Source: Mucilaginibacter conchicola
GTDB taxonomy: Bacteria; Bacteroidota; Bacteroidia; Sphingobacteriales; Sphingobacteriaceae
Direction of reading: 5' to 3'
DNA length: 64,000 nt
NCBI RefSeq assembly: GCF_003432115.1
Contig: NZ_QWDC01000001.1
Coordinates: 1,550,001 to 1,614,000 of the forward strand
This document shows, piece by piece, positions 18,082 to 26,167 of the stretch. The position numbers and the translations under genes were made by a program. Within the stretch, counting starts at the first letter, position 1. Every line of letters starts with the position of its first letter. A model generated the notes under the pieces. The model made no database searches, was not told the DNA's origin, and worked only from the letters and a program-made list of their open reading frames with translations.

Positions 18082-18696
18082 TTATTTACAATCGATAAGC
18101 TGATAACCGGATTTTAGAGATCTAAATAAGTTTTCTGTGTTTTTACCTAACAACTCTAAATTAAATCTGTACATAACTTTCTGCTCGTTGAAGATCTCAA
18201 AATACATTTTACTGCATCCTAAGCAGACATCCATATGCGCATTAGCTATTCCGTTTTTAAAAAATACTATGCCCATATGCGGATCAAAACAGCCTAAGGG
18301 ATTGCCTTTATATTGATCATGCAGGTACTTTTTTACTGTGGTCAGTATTTTTTCAGTGTCTTTGGATGATAATACATGACCCGCGTCAGCCAGTGTAGGC
18401 AGCCAGTGCTGAGTGGAATCAACAATCGGTTCACCAAATCTTATACCTTCGCCATCCTGCCTGGTCTTGTATAAAAAACCTTTTGGTTGCGGGTTTAATA
18501 GTTTTTCGCATCCGAAAGAAAACACTTTAACCGAATCGTACCTGAGCTGATCGATATTTTTTTGAAGGTCAGGGTAGGCAACAGGTTCCCAATTCAGTAC
18601 AATAGTGCGGGGTGCTTTACGTGTTTTTTTCGCCTTCTGCCCAAAAGCAACAAAGCACGAAATAACCAGAACCAGGCAGATTGATATTGTTTTCAT
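18082..18696 (-). CDS. Secreted protein with conserved C-x-(D/E)PH ... C-x-G-C pattern
   Basis: A 204-residue protein with a signal peptide (MKTISICLVLVISCFVAFG, then QKAKK). Like the protein at 6111-6788 it has a basic mature N-terminus and a late GCFDPHMGIVFF then MDVCLGC segment, a few dozen residues from the C-terminus. The two share little else by eye. The conserved Cys/His residues suggest metal or disulphide chemistry outside the cytoplasm. I assign no function. It converges with the gene at 17311-18075, leaving only 6 nt. Confidence 0.6.
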   Translation of the reverse strand: MKTISICLVLVISCFVAFGQKAKKTRKAPRTIVLNWEPVAYPDLQKNIDQLRYDSVKVFSFGCEKLLNPQPKGFLYKTRQDGEGIRFGEPIVDSTQHWLPTLADAGHVLSSKDTEKILTTVKKYLHDQYKGNPLGCFDPHMGIVFFKNGIANAHMDVCLGCSKMYFEIFNEQKVMYRFNLELLGKNTENLFRSLKSGYQLIDCK

Positions 18697-18729
18697 TTAC
18701 AGATAACGTTAAGTATTACCACTCTCCCG

Positions 18730-19959
18730 TCAGGGAACCTGAGGGCTAAACTCACCTTCACTTTTTGCTACCACAATAGTTGCCACACCGTTGCCGATAA
18801 CATTGGTAATGGCACGTGCTTCGCTCATAAAGCGGTCTACCCCCAGCAGGATAGCTACCCCCTCAACAGGGATAATTTTGATAGCTGCCAAAGTTGAGGT
18901 TAATACAATAAAACCACTTCCCGTAACACCTGCTGCCCCCTTTGAGGTAAGCATCAATATGCCTATGATGGTGAGTTGTTGCTCTAACGACAAGTTGATC
19001 TTAAATACCTGCGCCAGAAAAATGGTAGACATGGAGAGATAAATAGTTGTCCCATCCAGGTTAAAAGAATATCCCGCGGGGATAACCAAACCTACTACCG
19101 ATTTTGAACAGCCAAATTTCTCCAGCTTTTCCATCATCCCCGGCAGGGCCGACTCTGATGAGGATGTACCCAGAACAATGAGTATCTCCTCTTTAATATG
19201 CTTTAGATATTGCCACAGGCTGAATTTGAACAGTGCCGCGATGATATTTAGCACCACAAAAATGAACAGGAACATAGTGAGATATACCGAGCCCATGAGC
19301 ATAGCCAGCGGCTGCAAAGTCTTGATACCGTAAGTACTGATAGTATAAGCCATCCCGCCGAAGGCACCCAGCGGGGCGGCCTTCATCACTATTTTCATGA
19401 TATTAAAGAACACTTTCGACAGCTTATCAAACGACTGAATGAGCGATTCACCCGTTTTCCCCATCCGGCTTAAGCCGAAACCGAACAAAATGGCAAAGAA
19501 CAGGATCTGCAGAATATCGCCGTCGGCAAAAGCTTTAAACAGGTTGCCCGGTACGATGTGGGCAAAAAACTCGCCCCATTTCATATTGGCGGCAGCCTTT
19601 TCGTATTCGGCCAATTTAGATGAATCTACCTTAACATGATTATTGATAAAGTTGGCACCAGGTTTTACGATGTTAGCAATAGCAACACCAATTACCAAAG
19701 CAAGAGTGGTCACCAGTTCAAAGTAAAGCAGGGCCTTGCCACCAACACGCCCTACCTTCTTCATATCACTCATACCGGCAATGCCCAGCACAATGGTGAA
19801 AAAAATAATAGGCGCTATCAGCATGGTTATCAAACTGATGAACGTTTTGCTGATAAGCTGCGCAGTCGGCGCAAAATCTTTAAAATACAAGCCCACCAAT
19901 ATCCCCAGTAAAATGGCAACAATAACCTGAAAAGTAAGATTGGAGAACAGGCGTTTCAT
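18730..19959 (-). CDS. DctA/GltP-like dicarboxylate or glutamate:cation symporter
   Basis: A 409-residue DAACS-family secondary transporter with many membrane helices. It has the re-entrant SSSESALPGM hairpin, the FNLDGTTIYLS helix and the GAAGVTGSGFIVL second hairpin, and ends NVIGNGVATIVVAKSEGE like DctA. Aspartate, fumarate, malate, succinate or glutamate with Na+ or H+ are likely substrates; the exact one is uncertain. The last residues SPQVP and the stop lie in a degenerate repeat arm (18719-18746), so the C-terminal tail may be repeat-derived. Confidence 0.88.
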   Translation of the reverse strand: MKRLFSNLTFQVIVAILLGILVGLYFKDFAPTAQLISKTFISLITMLIAPIIFFTIVLGIAGMSDMKKVGRVGGKALLYFELVTTLALVIGVAIANIVKPGANFINNHVKVDSSKLAEYEKAAANMKWGEFFAHIVPGNLFKAFADGDILQILFFAILFGFGLSRMGKTGESLIQSFDKLSKVFFNIMKIVMKAAPLGAFGGMAYTISTYGIKTLQPLAMLMGSVYLTMFLFIFVVLNIIAALFKFSLWQYLKHIKEEILIVLGTSSSESALPGMMEKLEKFGCSKSVVGLVIPAGYSFNLDGTTIYLSMSTIFLAQVFKINLSLEQQLTIIGILMLTSKGAAGVTGSGFIVLTSTLAAIKIIPVEGVAILLGVDRFMSEARAITNVIGNGVATIVVAKSEGEFSPQVP

Positions 19960-19960
19960 G

Positions 19961-20068
19961 GGGGTTAGTGATTGGAGATTGGTTAATTAGAGGTTAGTTA
20001 GTTATAATGCGATAAATATAGTGTTTTGAAACAATCCTAATCTCTGATCACTAATTAACTAATCTCTG
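19961..20068. repeat. Phrase-like intergenic repeat, AATCTCTAATCAC family
   Basis: The whole spacer between the TauE/SafE gene and the symporter is made of GTTAGTGATTGGAGATTGG, TTAATTAGAGGTTAG and their complements CTAATCTCTGATCAC, TAATTAACTAATCTC. The two halves are partly inverted and could fold as a long imperfect hairpin. Confidence 0.5.
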
Positions 20069-20908
20069 CTATATTTTCCCCATTACCCCGTTGTAGATCA
20101 TTTGCCCGGCCAAAAAGGTAACCACTACGGCAAACACCCAGCGCAACCAGCGCGATGATTTGGTGTGGACAAGGATCTTGGAACCCGTCATGGCGCCAAG
20201 CAAAACCCCCAGCACTACCGGCATAGAGATGCCCGGGTCTATGTAACCGCGTTGCAGGTAAACCACCGCACTTGCAGCAGCCGTTACCCCTATCATAAAA
20301 TTACTGGTAGTGGTTGATACTTTGAATGGGATACGCATAATGGTATCCATCGCAATTACTTTCAACGCGCCGGAGCCGATGCCCAACAAACCCGAAATAA
20401 CACCTGCAAACAGCATCATGAAAAAGCCGCCGCTAACGTGGGTCACGCCGTACTCGACCTGCTCGCCTTTGCCGTTGGGATAGCTCCCGTATAGTTTAAG
20501 TTTAGCAGCCAGGTAAGTGGGTTTAGAGAGTGTGTTTTGCGCCTTTTTACGTAACGACATGATGGCCGAAAATGTAAGGATGATACCAAACAGAATGGCT
20601 ATGAATTGCGTGGGGATATAAACCGCTATCAATGCGCCAACCAAAGCGCCGATGGTGGTTGCTATCTCCAGGAACATTCCCAGCCTTATATTGGTAATCC
20701 CTTCTTTTACATACGCCGCCGCCGAACCCGATGAGGTAGCAATAACGGATATGAGCGAAGCACCGATAGCATAATGAATATCAACCCCTAACAAAATAGT
20801 AAGCAGGGGGATGATAACAACACCGCCGCCAAGGCCCGTTAAAGAACCCAGCAAGCCGGCAAAATAAGCGCCTACCAGAATAATAGCAGTAAAAACAAGT
20901 ACCGACAT
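20069..20908 (-). CDS. TauE/SafE (TSUP) family membrane permease
   Basis: A 279-residue permease from ATG 20908 (MSVLVFTAIILVGAYFAG); the frame to 20989 adds a basic segment that does not fit. It has about eight membrane helices in two similar halves (GLGGGVVIIPLLT and GVISGLLGIGSGALKV), as in TSUP proteins, which export sulfite, sulfoacetate or other organosulfur anions. The substrate cannot be told from sequence. It lies upstream of the dicarboxylate symporter on the same strand and is divergent from the UbiD-type gene. Confidence 0.85.
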   Translation of the reverse strand: MSVLVFTAIILVGAYFAGLLGSLTGLGGGVVIIPLLTILLGVDIHYAIGASLISVIATSSGSAAAYVKEGITNIRLGMFLEIATTIGALVGALIAVYIPTQFIAILFGIILTFSAIMSLRKKAQNTLSKPTYLAAKLKLYGSYPNGKGEQVEYGVTHVSGGFFMMLFAGVISGLLGIGSGALKVIAMDTIMRIPFKVSTTTSNFMIGVTAAASAVVYLQRGYIDPGISMPVVLGVLLGAMTGSKILVHTKSSRWLRWVFAVVVTFLAGQMIYNGVMGKI

Positions 20909-20989
20909 GGGGTTGGTATAATTGACAGCGGTAAAGGTAAGCTTTTGCAACTTCTTATTGACGGCATTATGTAATATCTTTGGCACCAA

Positions 20990-22828
20990 ATGGGATACAA
21001 AAGCTTACAGGCCTGCATTACCGATCTGGAGAAACATGGTCACCTCATCCGCATAAAAGAAGAAGTCGACCCTTACCTGCAAATGGCAGCCATACACCTG
21101 CGCGTGTTTGAGAACGAGGGGCCGGCCGTTCTGTTCGAGAATGTGAAGGGCAGTAAGTTCCCGGCGATATCTAATTTGTTTGGTACGCTGGATAGGTCGA
21201 AATTTATCTTCCGCGATACACTGGAGAAGATCAAGACACTGGTTGATATCAAAAATGACCCTATAAAAGCGGTTAAACATCCGTTTAAATATGCCAATAC
21301 GGCATTAACGGCACTTTCGGCTCTGCCGATGAAAGTGGGCAAAAGTGCGCCTGTGATGTATGGCCGTACGCAGATAAGCGAGTTGCCGCAGGTGGTAAAC
21401 TGGCCTATAGATGGCGGTCCCTTTGTAACCATGCCGCAGGTTTATACCGAAGACATTGATGCTCCCGGCATTATGAATGCTAACCTGGGCATGTATCGCA
21501 TCCAGTTAGGTGGTAACGATTATGTACAGGATAAAGAGATAGGCTTGCACTACCAGCTGCACCGCGGCATTGGCGTACATCAAACCAAAGCGAACGCAAA
21601 AGGCCAGCCGCTAAAGGTGAGCATATTTGTAGGTGGCCCGCCATCGCACCCGGTTGCTGCGGTGATGCCGCTGCCCGAGGGTTTAAGCGAGATGACATTC
21701 GCGGGGGCTTTAGGAAACCGCCGTTTCCGTTATTTTTATGATGCCGAGGGTTTCTGTATTTCTGCCGATGCGGATTTTGTGATAACCGGCACGGTTATGC
21801 CAATGGAAAACAAACCCGAAGGCCCTTTTGGCGACCACCTGGGTTATTATAGCCTCACTCACCCTTTCCCGCTGATGAAAGTGCATAACGTTTACCACCG
21901 TAAAGATGCCATCTGGTCGTTTACGGTGGTGGGCCGCCCGCCGCAGGAAGATACCAGCTTTGGTGCACTGATACATGAGATTACCGGCAGCGCCCTGCCG
22001 AAAGAAATACCGGGCCTGCACGCCGTTAACGCGGTGGATGCGGCAGGCGTACACCCCTTGCTTTTCGCCATCGGCAGCGAGCGCTATACGCCGTATGTAA
22101 AGGAACGCCACCCGGCAGAACTGATCACTATTGCCAACCATATTTTGGGCAAGGGGCAGCTGAGCCTGGCCAAGTACTTATTCATCGCGGCTAAAGAGGA
22201 TAACCCGGGCCTGGACGTGAACGACATCGGCGCATTCCTGAAACATATACTGCAACGCGTTGATCTTACCCGCGATCTGCATTTCCATACCCGCACAACA
22301 ATCGATACGCTGGATTACAGCGGCGAAGGCCTCAACAGCGGCAGCAAGGTAGCCGTTACCGTTGCCGGTGATATCAAACGCGAATTGTGGACGGAGCTGC
22401 CATCGTCGTTTGACCTACCCCGCCCTATCGTCAATTACAAAATGGCGATGCCGGGCGTACTGGCAGTGGAAATACCAAAGAATATCCGCCAGAGCGATAT
22501 GCCACTGATACTGGATATCCTGCAGGAACACCTTGCCGAAGCTGATCTGCTAGGTCTGCCGTTAATGGTATTATGTGATGATGCGGCTTTTACTGCCGCC
22601 AACATCAATAACCTGGTATGGGTAACCTTTACCCGCAGCAACCCAAGCCACGATATCTATGGCATTAACAGCTTTACCGAGCACAAACATTGGGGCTGCC
22701 ACGGCCCGCTGATGATAGATGCCCGTATTAAGCCACACCACGCACCTGTGTTAGAACGAGACACGGCAGTGGAGAAGACTGTTGATGCGATGGGGATTAA
22801 AGGTGGTGCCTTGCATGGGATCGTCTGA
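20990..22828 (+). CDS. UbiD family decarboxylase
   Basis: A 612-residue prenyl-FMN-dependent decarboxylase. It shows the UbiD hallmarks: IQLGGNDYVQDKEIGLHYQ, GGPPSHPVAAVMPLP and the EGPFGDHLGYY segment bearing the catalytic acidic residues. UbiD enzymes remove or add a carboxyl on aromatic or conjugated acids. The length is above that of classic UbiD (about 490), a size seen in Bacteroidota members. Because this phylum uses menaquinone, a role in quinone synthesis through another substrate, or in aromatic-acid catabolism, are both open. UbiX, which makes the cofactor, is not in the window. Confidence 0.85.
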   Translation: MGYKSLQACITDLEKHGHLIRIKEEVDPYLQMAAIHLRVFENEGPAVLFENVKGSKFPAISNLFGTLDRSKFIFRDTLEKIKTLVDIKNDPIKAVKHPFKYANTALTALSALPMKVGKSAPVMYGRTQISELPQVVNWPIDGGPFVTMPQVYTEDIDAPGIMNANLGMYRIQLGGNDYVQDKEIGLHYQLHRGIGVHQTKANAKGQPLKVSIFVGGPPSHPVAAVMPLPEGLSEMTFAGALGNRRFRYFYDAEGFCISADADFVITGTVMPMENKPEGPFGDHLGYYSLTHPFPLMKVHNVYHRKDAIWSFTVVGRPPQEDTSFGALIHEITGSALPKEIPGLHAVNAVDAAGVHPLLFAIGSERYTPYVKERHPAELITIANHILGKGQLSLAKYLFIAAKEDNPGLDVNDIGAFLKHILQRVDLTRDLHFHTRTTIDTLDYSGEGLNSGSKVAVTVAGDIKRELWTELPSSFDLPRPIVNYKMAMPGVLAVEIPKNIRQSDMPLILDILQEHLAEADLLGLPLMVLCDDAAFTAANINNLVWVTFTRSNPSHDIYGINSFTEHKHWGCHGPLMIDARIKPHHAPVLERDTAVEKTVDAMGIKGGALHGIV

Positions 22829-23128
22829 ATCAGGATTTACTGAATTTTAGAATTTACAGAATGCATCCGAATGTCATGGTGAGCTTGTCGAACCATTCAC
22901 CGCGCGGACAAGTCCTCGACAAGCTCAGACTGACAAACCTTTTTTGCCTCGTTGTTGGTGTCCTCACCAACAACTTTATGCGTGGCAACCTGCCTTAGTA
23001 ACCTTGCATGCGGCTTGTTGGTGACGACACCAACAAGGGCGGGGAAAAAGCTCTTGTGTAAAAAACTAATCACTTATCTCTGCCCTCTAATCTCTAATTA
23101 TTATCTTAGCAACCTTTAATAATTGAAC
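22829..23128. repeat. Intergenic block of dispersed palindromes upstream of dapA
   Basis: No gene. TGAGCTTGTCGA (22880-22891) and TCGACAAGCTCA (22916-22927) are inverted. Two further perfect hairpins follow: GTTGTTGGTG/CACCAACAAC (22951-22974, 4-nt loop) and CTTGTTGGTG/CACCAACAAG (23014-23037, 4-nt loop). A phrase-like AATCTCTAATTA repeat covers 23063-23100 and a promoter-like TATCTTAG lies at 23102-23109, 19 nt before the dapA ATG. Confidence 0.65.
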
Positions 23129-24007
23129 ATGAACAAATTTCACGGAACGGGAGTTGCAATGGTTACTCCTTTTCAGGCAGACGGAGAGGTGGATTACCCG
23201 GCTTTAGAAAAGCTGATAGGCCACCTTATCGATAACGGGGTGGAGTACCTCGTATCGTTAGGTACAACCGGCGAAAGCGCCACTTTGAGCAAGGACGAGA
23301 AGAAGAAGGTGTGGGAATTTACTGCCAAAACCGTGAATAAACGTGTTGCCCTTGTTGCCGGTATAGGTGGCAATAACACGCGCGAAACTGTTACCGAAAT
23401 TGCTGAGTTTGATATAGATGGTTACGATGCTATTCTATCGGCAAGTCCGCATTATAATAAACCAACACAAGAAGGTATTTACCAGCATTACAAGGCAATT
23501 GCCGGGGCTGCTAAGCTGCCTATAATCCTTTATAACGTACCAAGCCGTACAGGCTCATCAGTAGCTGCTGAGACCACCGTGCGTTTGGCTAAGGAGTTTA
23601 AAAACATCATCGGCATAAAAGAGGCATCGGGTAGTTTTGACCTGCTGAACCAGTTATTCCGCGATAAGCCTGAGGATTTCCTGGTGATATCCGGCGATGA
23701 CCCTATCTCGTTACAAATGGTAGCAATGGGTGGTGTTGGTGTGATATCTGTTGTAGGCAATGCGTTGCCGAAACAGTTCTCAGACATGATAAGAAAGTGC
23801 CTTGCCGGCGATTTTAAAGGCGCACACGCTTCTCACTACAGTATGATAGAGTTTACCCGCCTGATGTTTGCCGAAGGCAGCCCTGCGGGTGTTAAAGCCG
23901 CCCTGAAGCAATTGGGCGTTTGCGGCGATACAGTACGTTTGCCATTGGTAAATGTGAGTGCTAATGCTGATGAGAAGATCGCCGAGCAGTTGAAGGTGGT
24001 GAGATAA
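23129..24007 (+). CDS. dapA: 4-hydroxy-tetrahydrodipicolinate synthase
   Basis: A 292-residue class I aldolase-fold enzyme from ATG 23129; a TTG two codons earlier is less likely. Residues GTTGES (45-50), YNVPSRTG with Tyr135 and IGIKEAS with Schiff-base Lys164 match DapA. It condenses pyruvate and aspartate semialdehyde, the first step to meso-diaminopimelate and lysine. This matches MurE in the window, whose DNPR motif predicts meso-DAP use. The gene stands alone between repeat blocks and a terminator. Confidence 0.93.
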   Translation: MNKFHGTGVAMVTPFQADGEVDYPALEKLIGHLIDNGVEYLVSLGTTGESATLSKDEKKKVWEFTAKTVNKRVALVAGIGGNNTRETVTEIAEFDIDGYDAILSASPHYNKPTQEGIYQHYKAIAGAAKLPIILYNVPSRTGSSVAAETTVRLAKEFKNIIGIKEASGSFDLLNQLFRDKPEDFLVISGDDPISLQMVAMGGVGVISVVGNALPKQFSDMIRKCLAGDFKGAHASHYSMIEFTRLMFAEGSPAGVKAALKQLGVCGDTVRLPLVNVSANADEKIAEQLKVVR

Positions 24008-24019
24008 GCACTTTACTAC

Positions 24020-24116
24020 GCGTCATTGCGAGGTACGAAGCAATCTCTTTAAGCAAATCCTGGAAGCAAGGTGTTAACTTGTCCTGAAGATATTGCTTCG
24101 TACCTCGCAATGACGC
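24020..24116. repeat. 25-nt perfect inverted repeat element downstream of dapA
   Basis: GCGTCATTGCGAGGTACGAA at 24020-24039 continues to 24044, and its exact complement lies at 24092-24116, with a 47-nt spacer. Comparable repeats are widespread in bacterial genomes. It is not part of a gene. Confidence 0.75.
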
Positions 24117-24132
24117 ACATATTGTAACCAAT

Positions 24133-24168
24133 AAAAAATCCGGTACCTTCTCAGCTACCGGATTTTTT
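24133..24168. terminator. Shared terminator of dapA and the histone-like gene
   Basis: AAAAAATCCGGTA and its complement form a perfect 13-bp stem around a 10-nt loop. A and T tracts on either side suit both converging genes. Confidence 0.85.
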
Positions 24169-24200
24169 ATTTAAAAGTAAATTAACCTTGTGCAGGCAAA

Positions 24201-24377
24201 TTATGCTTGGTTTTTAGTGTCCTGAACCTCAAGACGGATAGCTTGCGCTAAGTTCTTAAGATCTTGCATGCCTTTACGAACGCGGGTACCAGCTGCGCTG
24301 TTGCCTTTGTTGTAGAATTTGTCAGCATCTGCCTCTAATGATGCAACCAGTTGTTTTACTTCTTCGAATTTTTTCAT
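24201..24377 (-). CDS. Histone H1-like (Hc1-type) small DNA-binding protein
   Basis: A 58-residue protein from ATG 24377 to the stop at 24201, too short to stand out among open frames. It reads MKKFEEVKQLVASLEADADK..., then FYNKGNSAAGTRVRKGMQDL and ends TKNQA. This is the near-invariant Bacteroidota histone H1/Hc1-like family, which binds DNA non-specifically and may compact the nucleoid. It is helical with alternating charged faces. The upstream 350 nt are AT-rich and gene-free; no other gene shares its transcript. Confidence 0.85.
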   Translation of the reverse strand: MKKFEEVKQLVASLEADADKFYNKGNSAAGTRVRKGMQDLKNLAQAIRLEVQDTKNQA

Positions 24378-24681
24378 TGTGACTACTCCTTTAAAAATTT
24401 GAGGTTTATTGTTTTAATTAAAGCTAATCTAATTTCTTTTGTGCAAAAAAAAAATTTTTTTACCTATAAAATAGTGCCTTTAAAGCGGTTTTTTTCCACA
24501 TTATCAGCTATAAATTATCAAAAACTATGCTGTTGTTTGCTGCTTTTAAAAACAGCTTGATTAGTAGTGCCGACATTTATTAAAGAATTATTGCCCAATG
24601 CATTATTTTTTTATCTAACACTTAACTAAACGCCTTAATAGTTATAAAAACAGCATTTAAAGCCATTATTAAGCAAAAACA
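24378..24681. promoter_or_regulatory. AT-rich upstream region of the histone-like gene
   Basis: About 300 nt of strongly AT-rich DNA with no gene. It holds an A10-T7-like tract (near 24446-24462) that should bend DNA, and one TTTTCCACA box at 24492-24500. I cannot name a promoter with certainty. Confidence 0.3.
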
Positions 24682-24712
24682 AAAAATCCTGCGTGTTTTG
24701 CGCAGGATTTTT
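24682..24712 (-). terminator. Terminator of the alpha-oxoamine synthase gene
   Basis: AAAAATCCTGCG and its complement form a 12-bp stem around a 7-nt loop. On the minus strand it lies 20 nt after the stop codon and ends in a U run. Confidence 0.8.
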
Positions 24713-24731
24713 AAATTTTCTGACAAAAAGT

Positions 24732-25970
24732 TTATGCTACAACGGCCATTTTATAGTCGCCATCTTTCAGCTTAGCGGCAACGGCAGCAAATGCAGTAAG
24801 GGTTTTCTGCACATCATCAAGGGTGTGCATAGCCGTAGGAATCAGCCTAAGCATTATTAGTCCTTTAGGAATAACCGGATATACGACTATAGAGCAGAAG
24901 ATATCGTGGTTCTCGCGCAAGTCGCGGGTAAGGCTGGTGGCCTCCATCAGGTCGCCTTTCAGGAAAACGGGGGTCACCATGCTGTTAGTTACACCAATAT
25001 CAAAACCATGCTCAACCAAACCTTTTTGCAGGGCGTTGGCTACCGCCCACAGTTTCTCGCGCAGTTCGGGGTTTGCCTTCAATAGCTCAAAGCGTTTTTT
25101 AAGGCCCATCACCATAGGCATTGGTAACGCCTTGGCAAATGTTTGCGAACGCATATTATAACGCAGGTAACTGATAATTTGGCTATCTGCAGCCACAAAT
25201 GCACCTATACCTGCCATAGATTTAGCAAAGGTACCGAAGAAAATATCGATCTCTTCAACACAATCCTGCGCCTCGTGCGTGCCGGCACCGGTTTTACCCA
25301 TGGTACCAAAACCATGCGCATCATCAACCAGTATGCGGAATTTATATCTATCCTTTAATGCTACTATCTCTTTCAGTTTACCCTGCGCGCCAGACATACC
25401 GAAAACACCCTCTGTGATCACCAGGATGCCGCCACCGGTTTGCATGGTGATACGTTCGGCACGTTGCAGTTGTTTCTCAAAGCTATCTACATCATTATGC
25501 TTGTACACAAAGCGTTTACCCATGTGCAGGCGAACACCATCAATGATACAGGCATGCGATTCTGCATCGTAAACGATAACGTCGTTACGGTCAACCAGTG
25601 CATCGATGATAGACACCATGCCCTGGTAGCCATAGTTTAATAAAAATGCGGCTTCTTTACCTACAAATCTGGCCAGGTCATTCTCCAGCTCCTCGTGGTG
25701 AATGGTATTGCCAGACATCATCCTGGCACCCATCGGGTAAGCCATGCCGTAATCTGCAGCGGCCTGAGCATCGGCCCGGCGCACTTCGGGGTGGTTGGCT
25801 AAGCCAAGGTAATTGTTTAGGCTCCACACCAAATGGGTTTTGCCGTTGAACTGCATGTGCGGGTGAATTTCGCCCTCTAACTTAGGGAATGAAAAATAAC
25901 CGTGCGACCATTTCTGGTGCTGGCCTATAGGCCCGCCTACGTTTTTATTGATTTTATCAAATAAGTCCAA
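24732..25970 (-). CDS. Alpha-oxoamine synthase family PLP enzyme
   Basis: A 412-residue fold-type I PLP enzyme related to 2-amino-3-ketobutyrate CoA ligase, 8-amino-7-oxononanoate synthase and serine palmitoyltransferase. It has SLNNYLGLANHP, DAESHACIIDG (His139 stacking on PLP), VDDAHGFG with Asp216/217 and His219, and GTFAKSMAG with Schiff-base Lys250. It differs from the typical Bacteroidota serine palmitoyltransferase, which reads GSNSYLGL and GTFSKSLAS, so I leave the substrate open. It joins an acyl-CoA and an amino acid with loss of CO2. It is monocistronic, ending at a strong terminator. Confidence 0.85.
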   Translation of the reverse strand: MDLFDKINKNVGGPIGQHQKWSHGYFSFPKLEGEIHPHMQFNGKTHLVWSLNNYLGLANHPEVRRADAQAAADYGMAYPMGARMMSGNTIHHEELENDLARFVGKEAAFLLNYGYQGMVSIIDALVDRNDVIVYDAESHACIIDGVRLHMGKRFVYKHNDVDSFEKQLQRAERITMQTGGGILVITEGVFGMSGAQGKLKEIVALKDRYKFRILVDDAHGFGTMGKTGAGTHEAQDCVEEIDIFFGTFAKSMAGIGAFVAADSQIISYLRYNMRSQTFAKALPMPMVMGLKKRFELLKANPELREKLWAVANALQKGLVEHGFDIGVTNSMVTPVFLKGDLMEATSLTRDLRENHDIFCSIVVYPVIPKGLIMLRLIPTAMHTLDDVQKTLTAFAAVAAKLKDGDYKMAVVA

Positions 25971-26123
25971 AATAGTTTCTCTCTTAAAAATAACACCTCA
26001 AATATAGCCCATAACAGGCTGTCATCAAACCCAAAACGCAAAACACACAGCTTTGTTGCCAAAACTTAACAAAGCCTTAACGCAAGATAGTAGCTAACTA
26101 TCGTAAAGAATCTTTAACAAAAA

Positions 26124-26149
26124 AAGCCTTCCGAAGGGTCGGAAGGCTT
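26124..26149 (-). terminator. ftsZ terminator (end of the dcw cluster)
   Basis: AAGCCTTCC and GGAAGGCTT form a 9-bp stem around an 8-nt loop, followed on the minus strand by a U run (TTTTTTTGTT). It lies 18 nt past the ftsZ stop. Confidence 0.8.
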
Positions 26150-26167
26150 AGTATAGGGTTCAATCAA

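Noticed and set aside
24351..24560. 69-codon plus-strand frame
   Set aside because: Runs across the histone-like gene start and poly-A/T tracts; Phe/Lys-rich output of AT-rich DNA.
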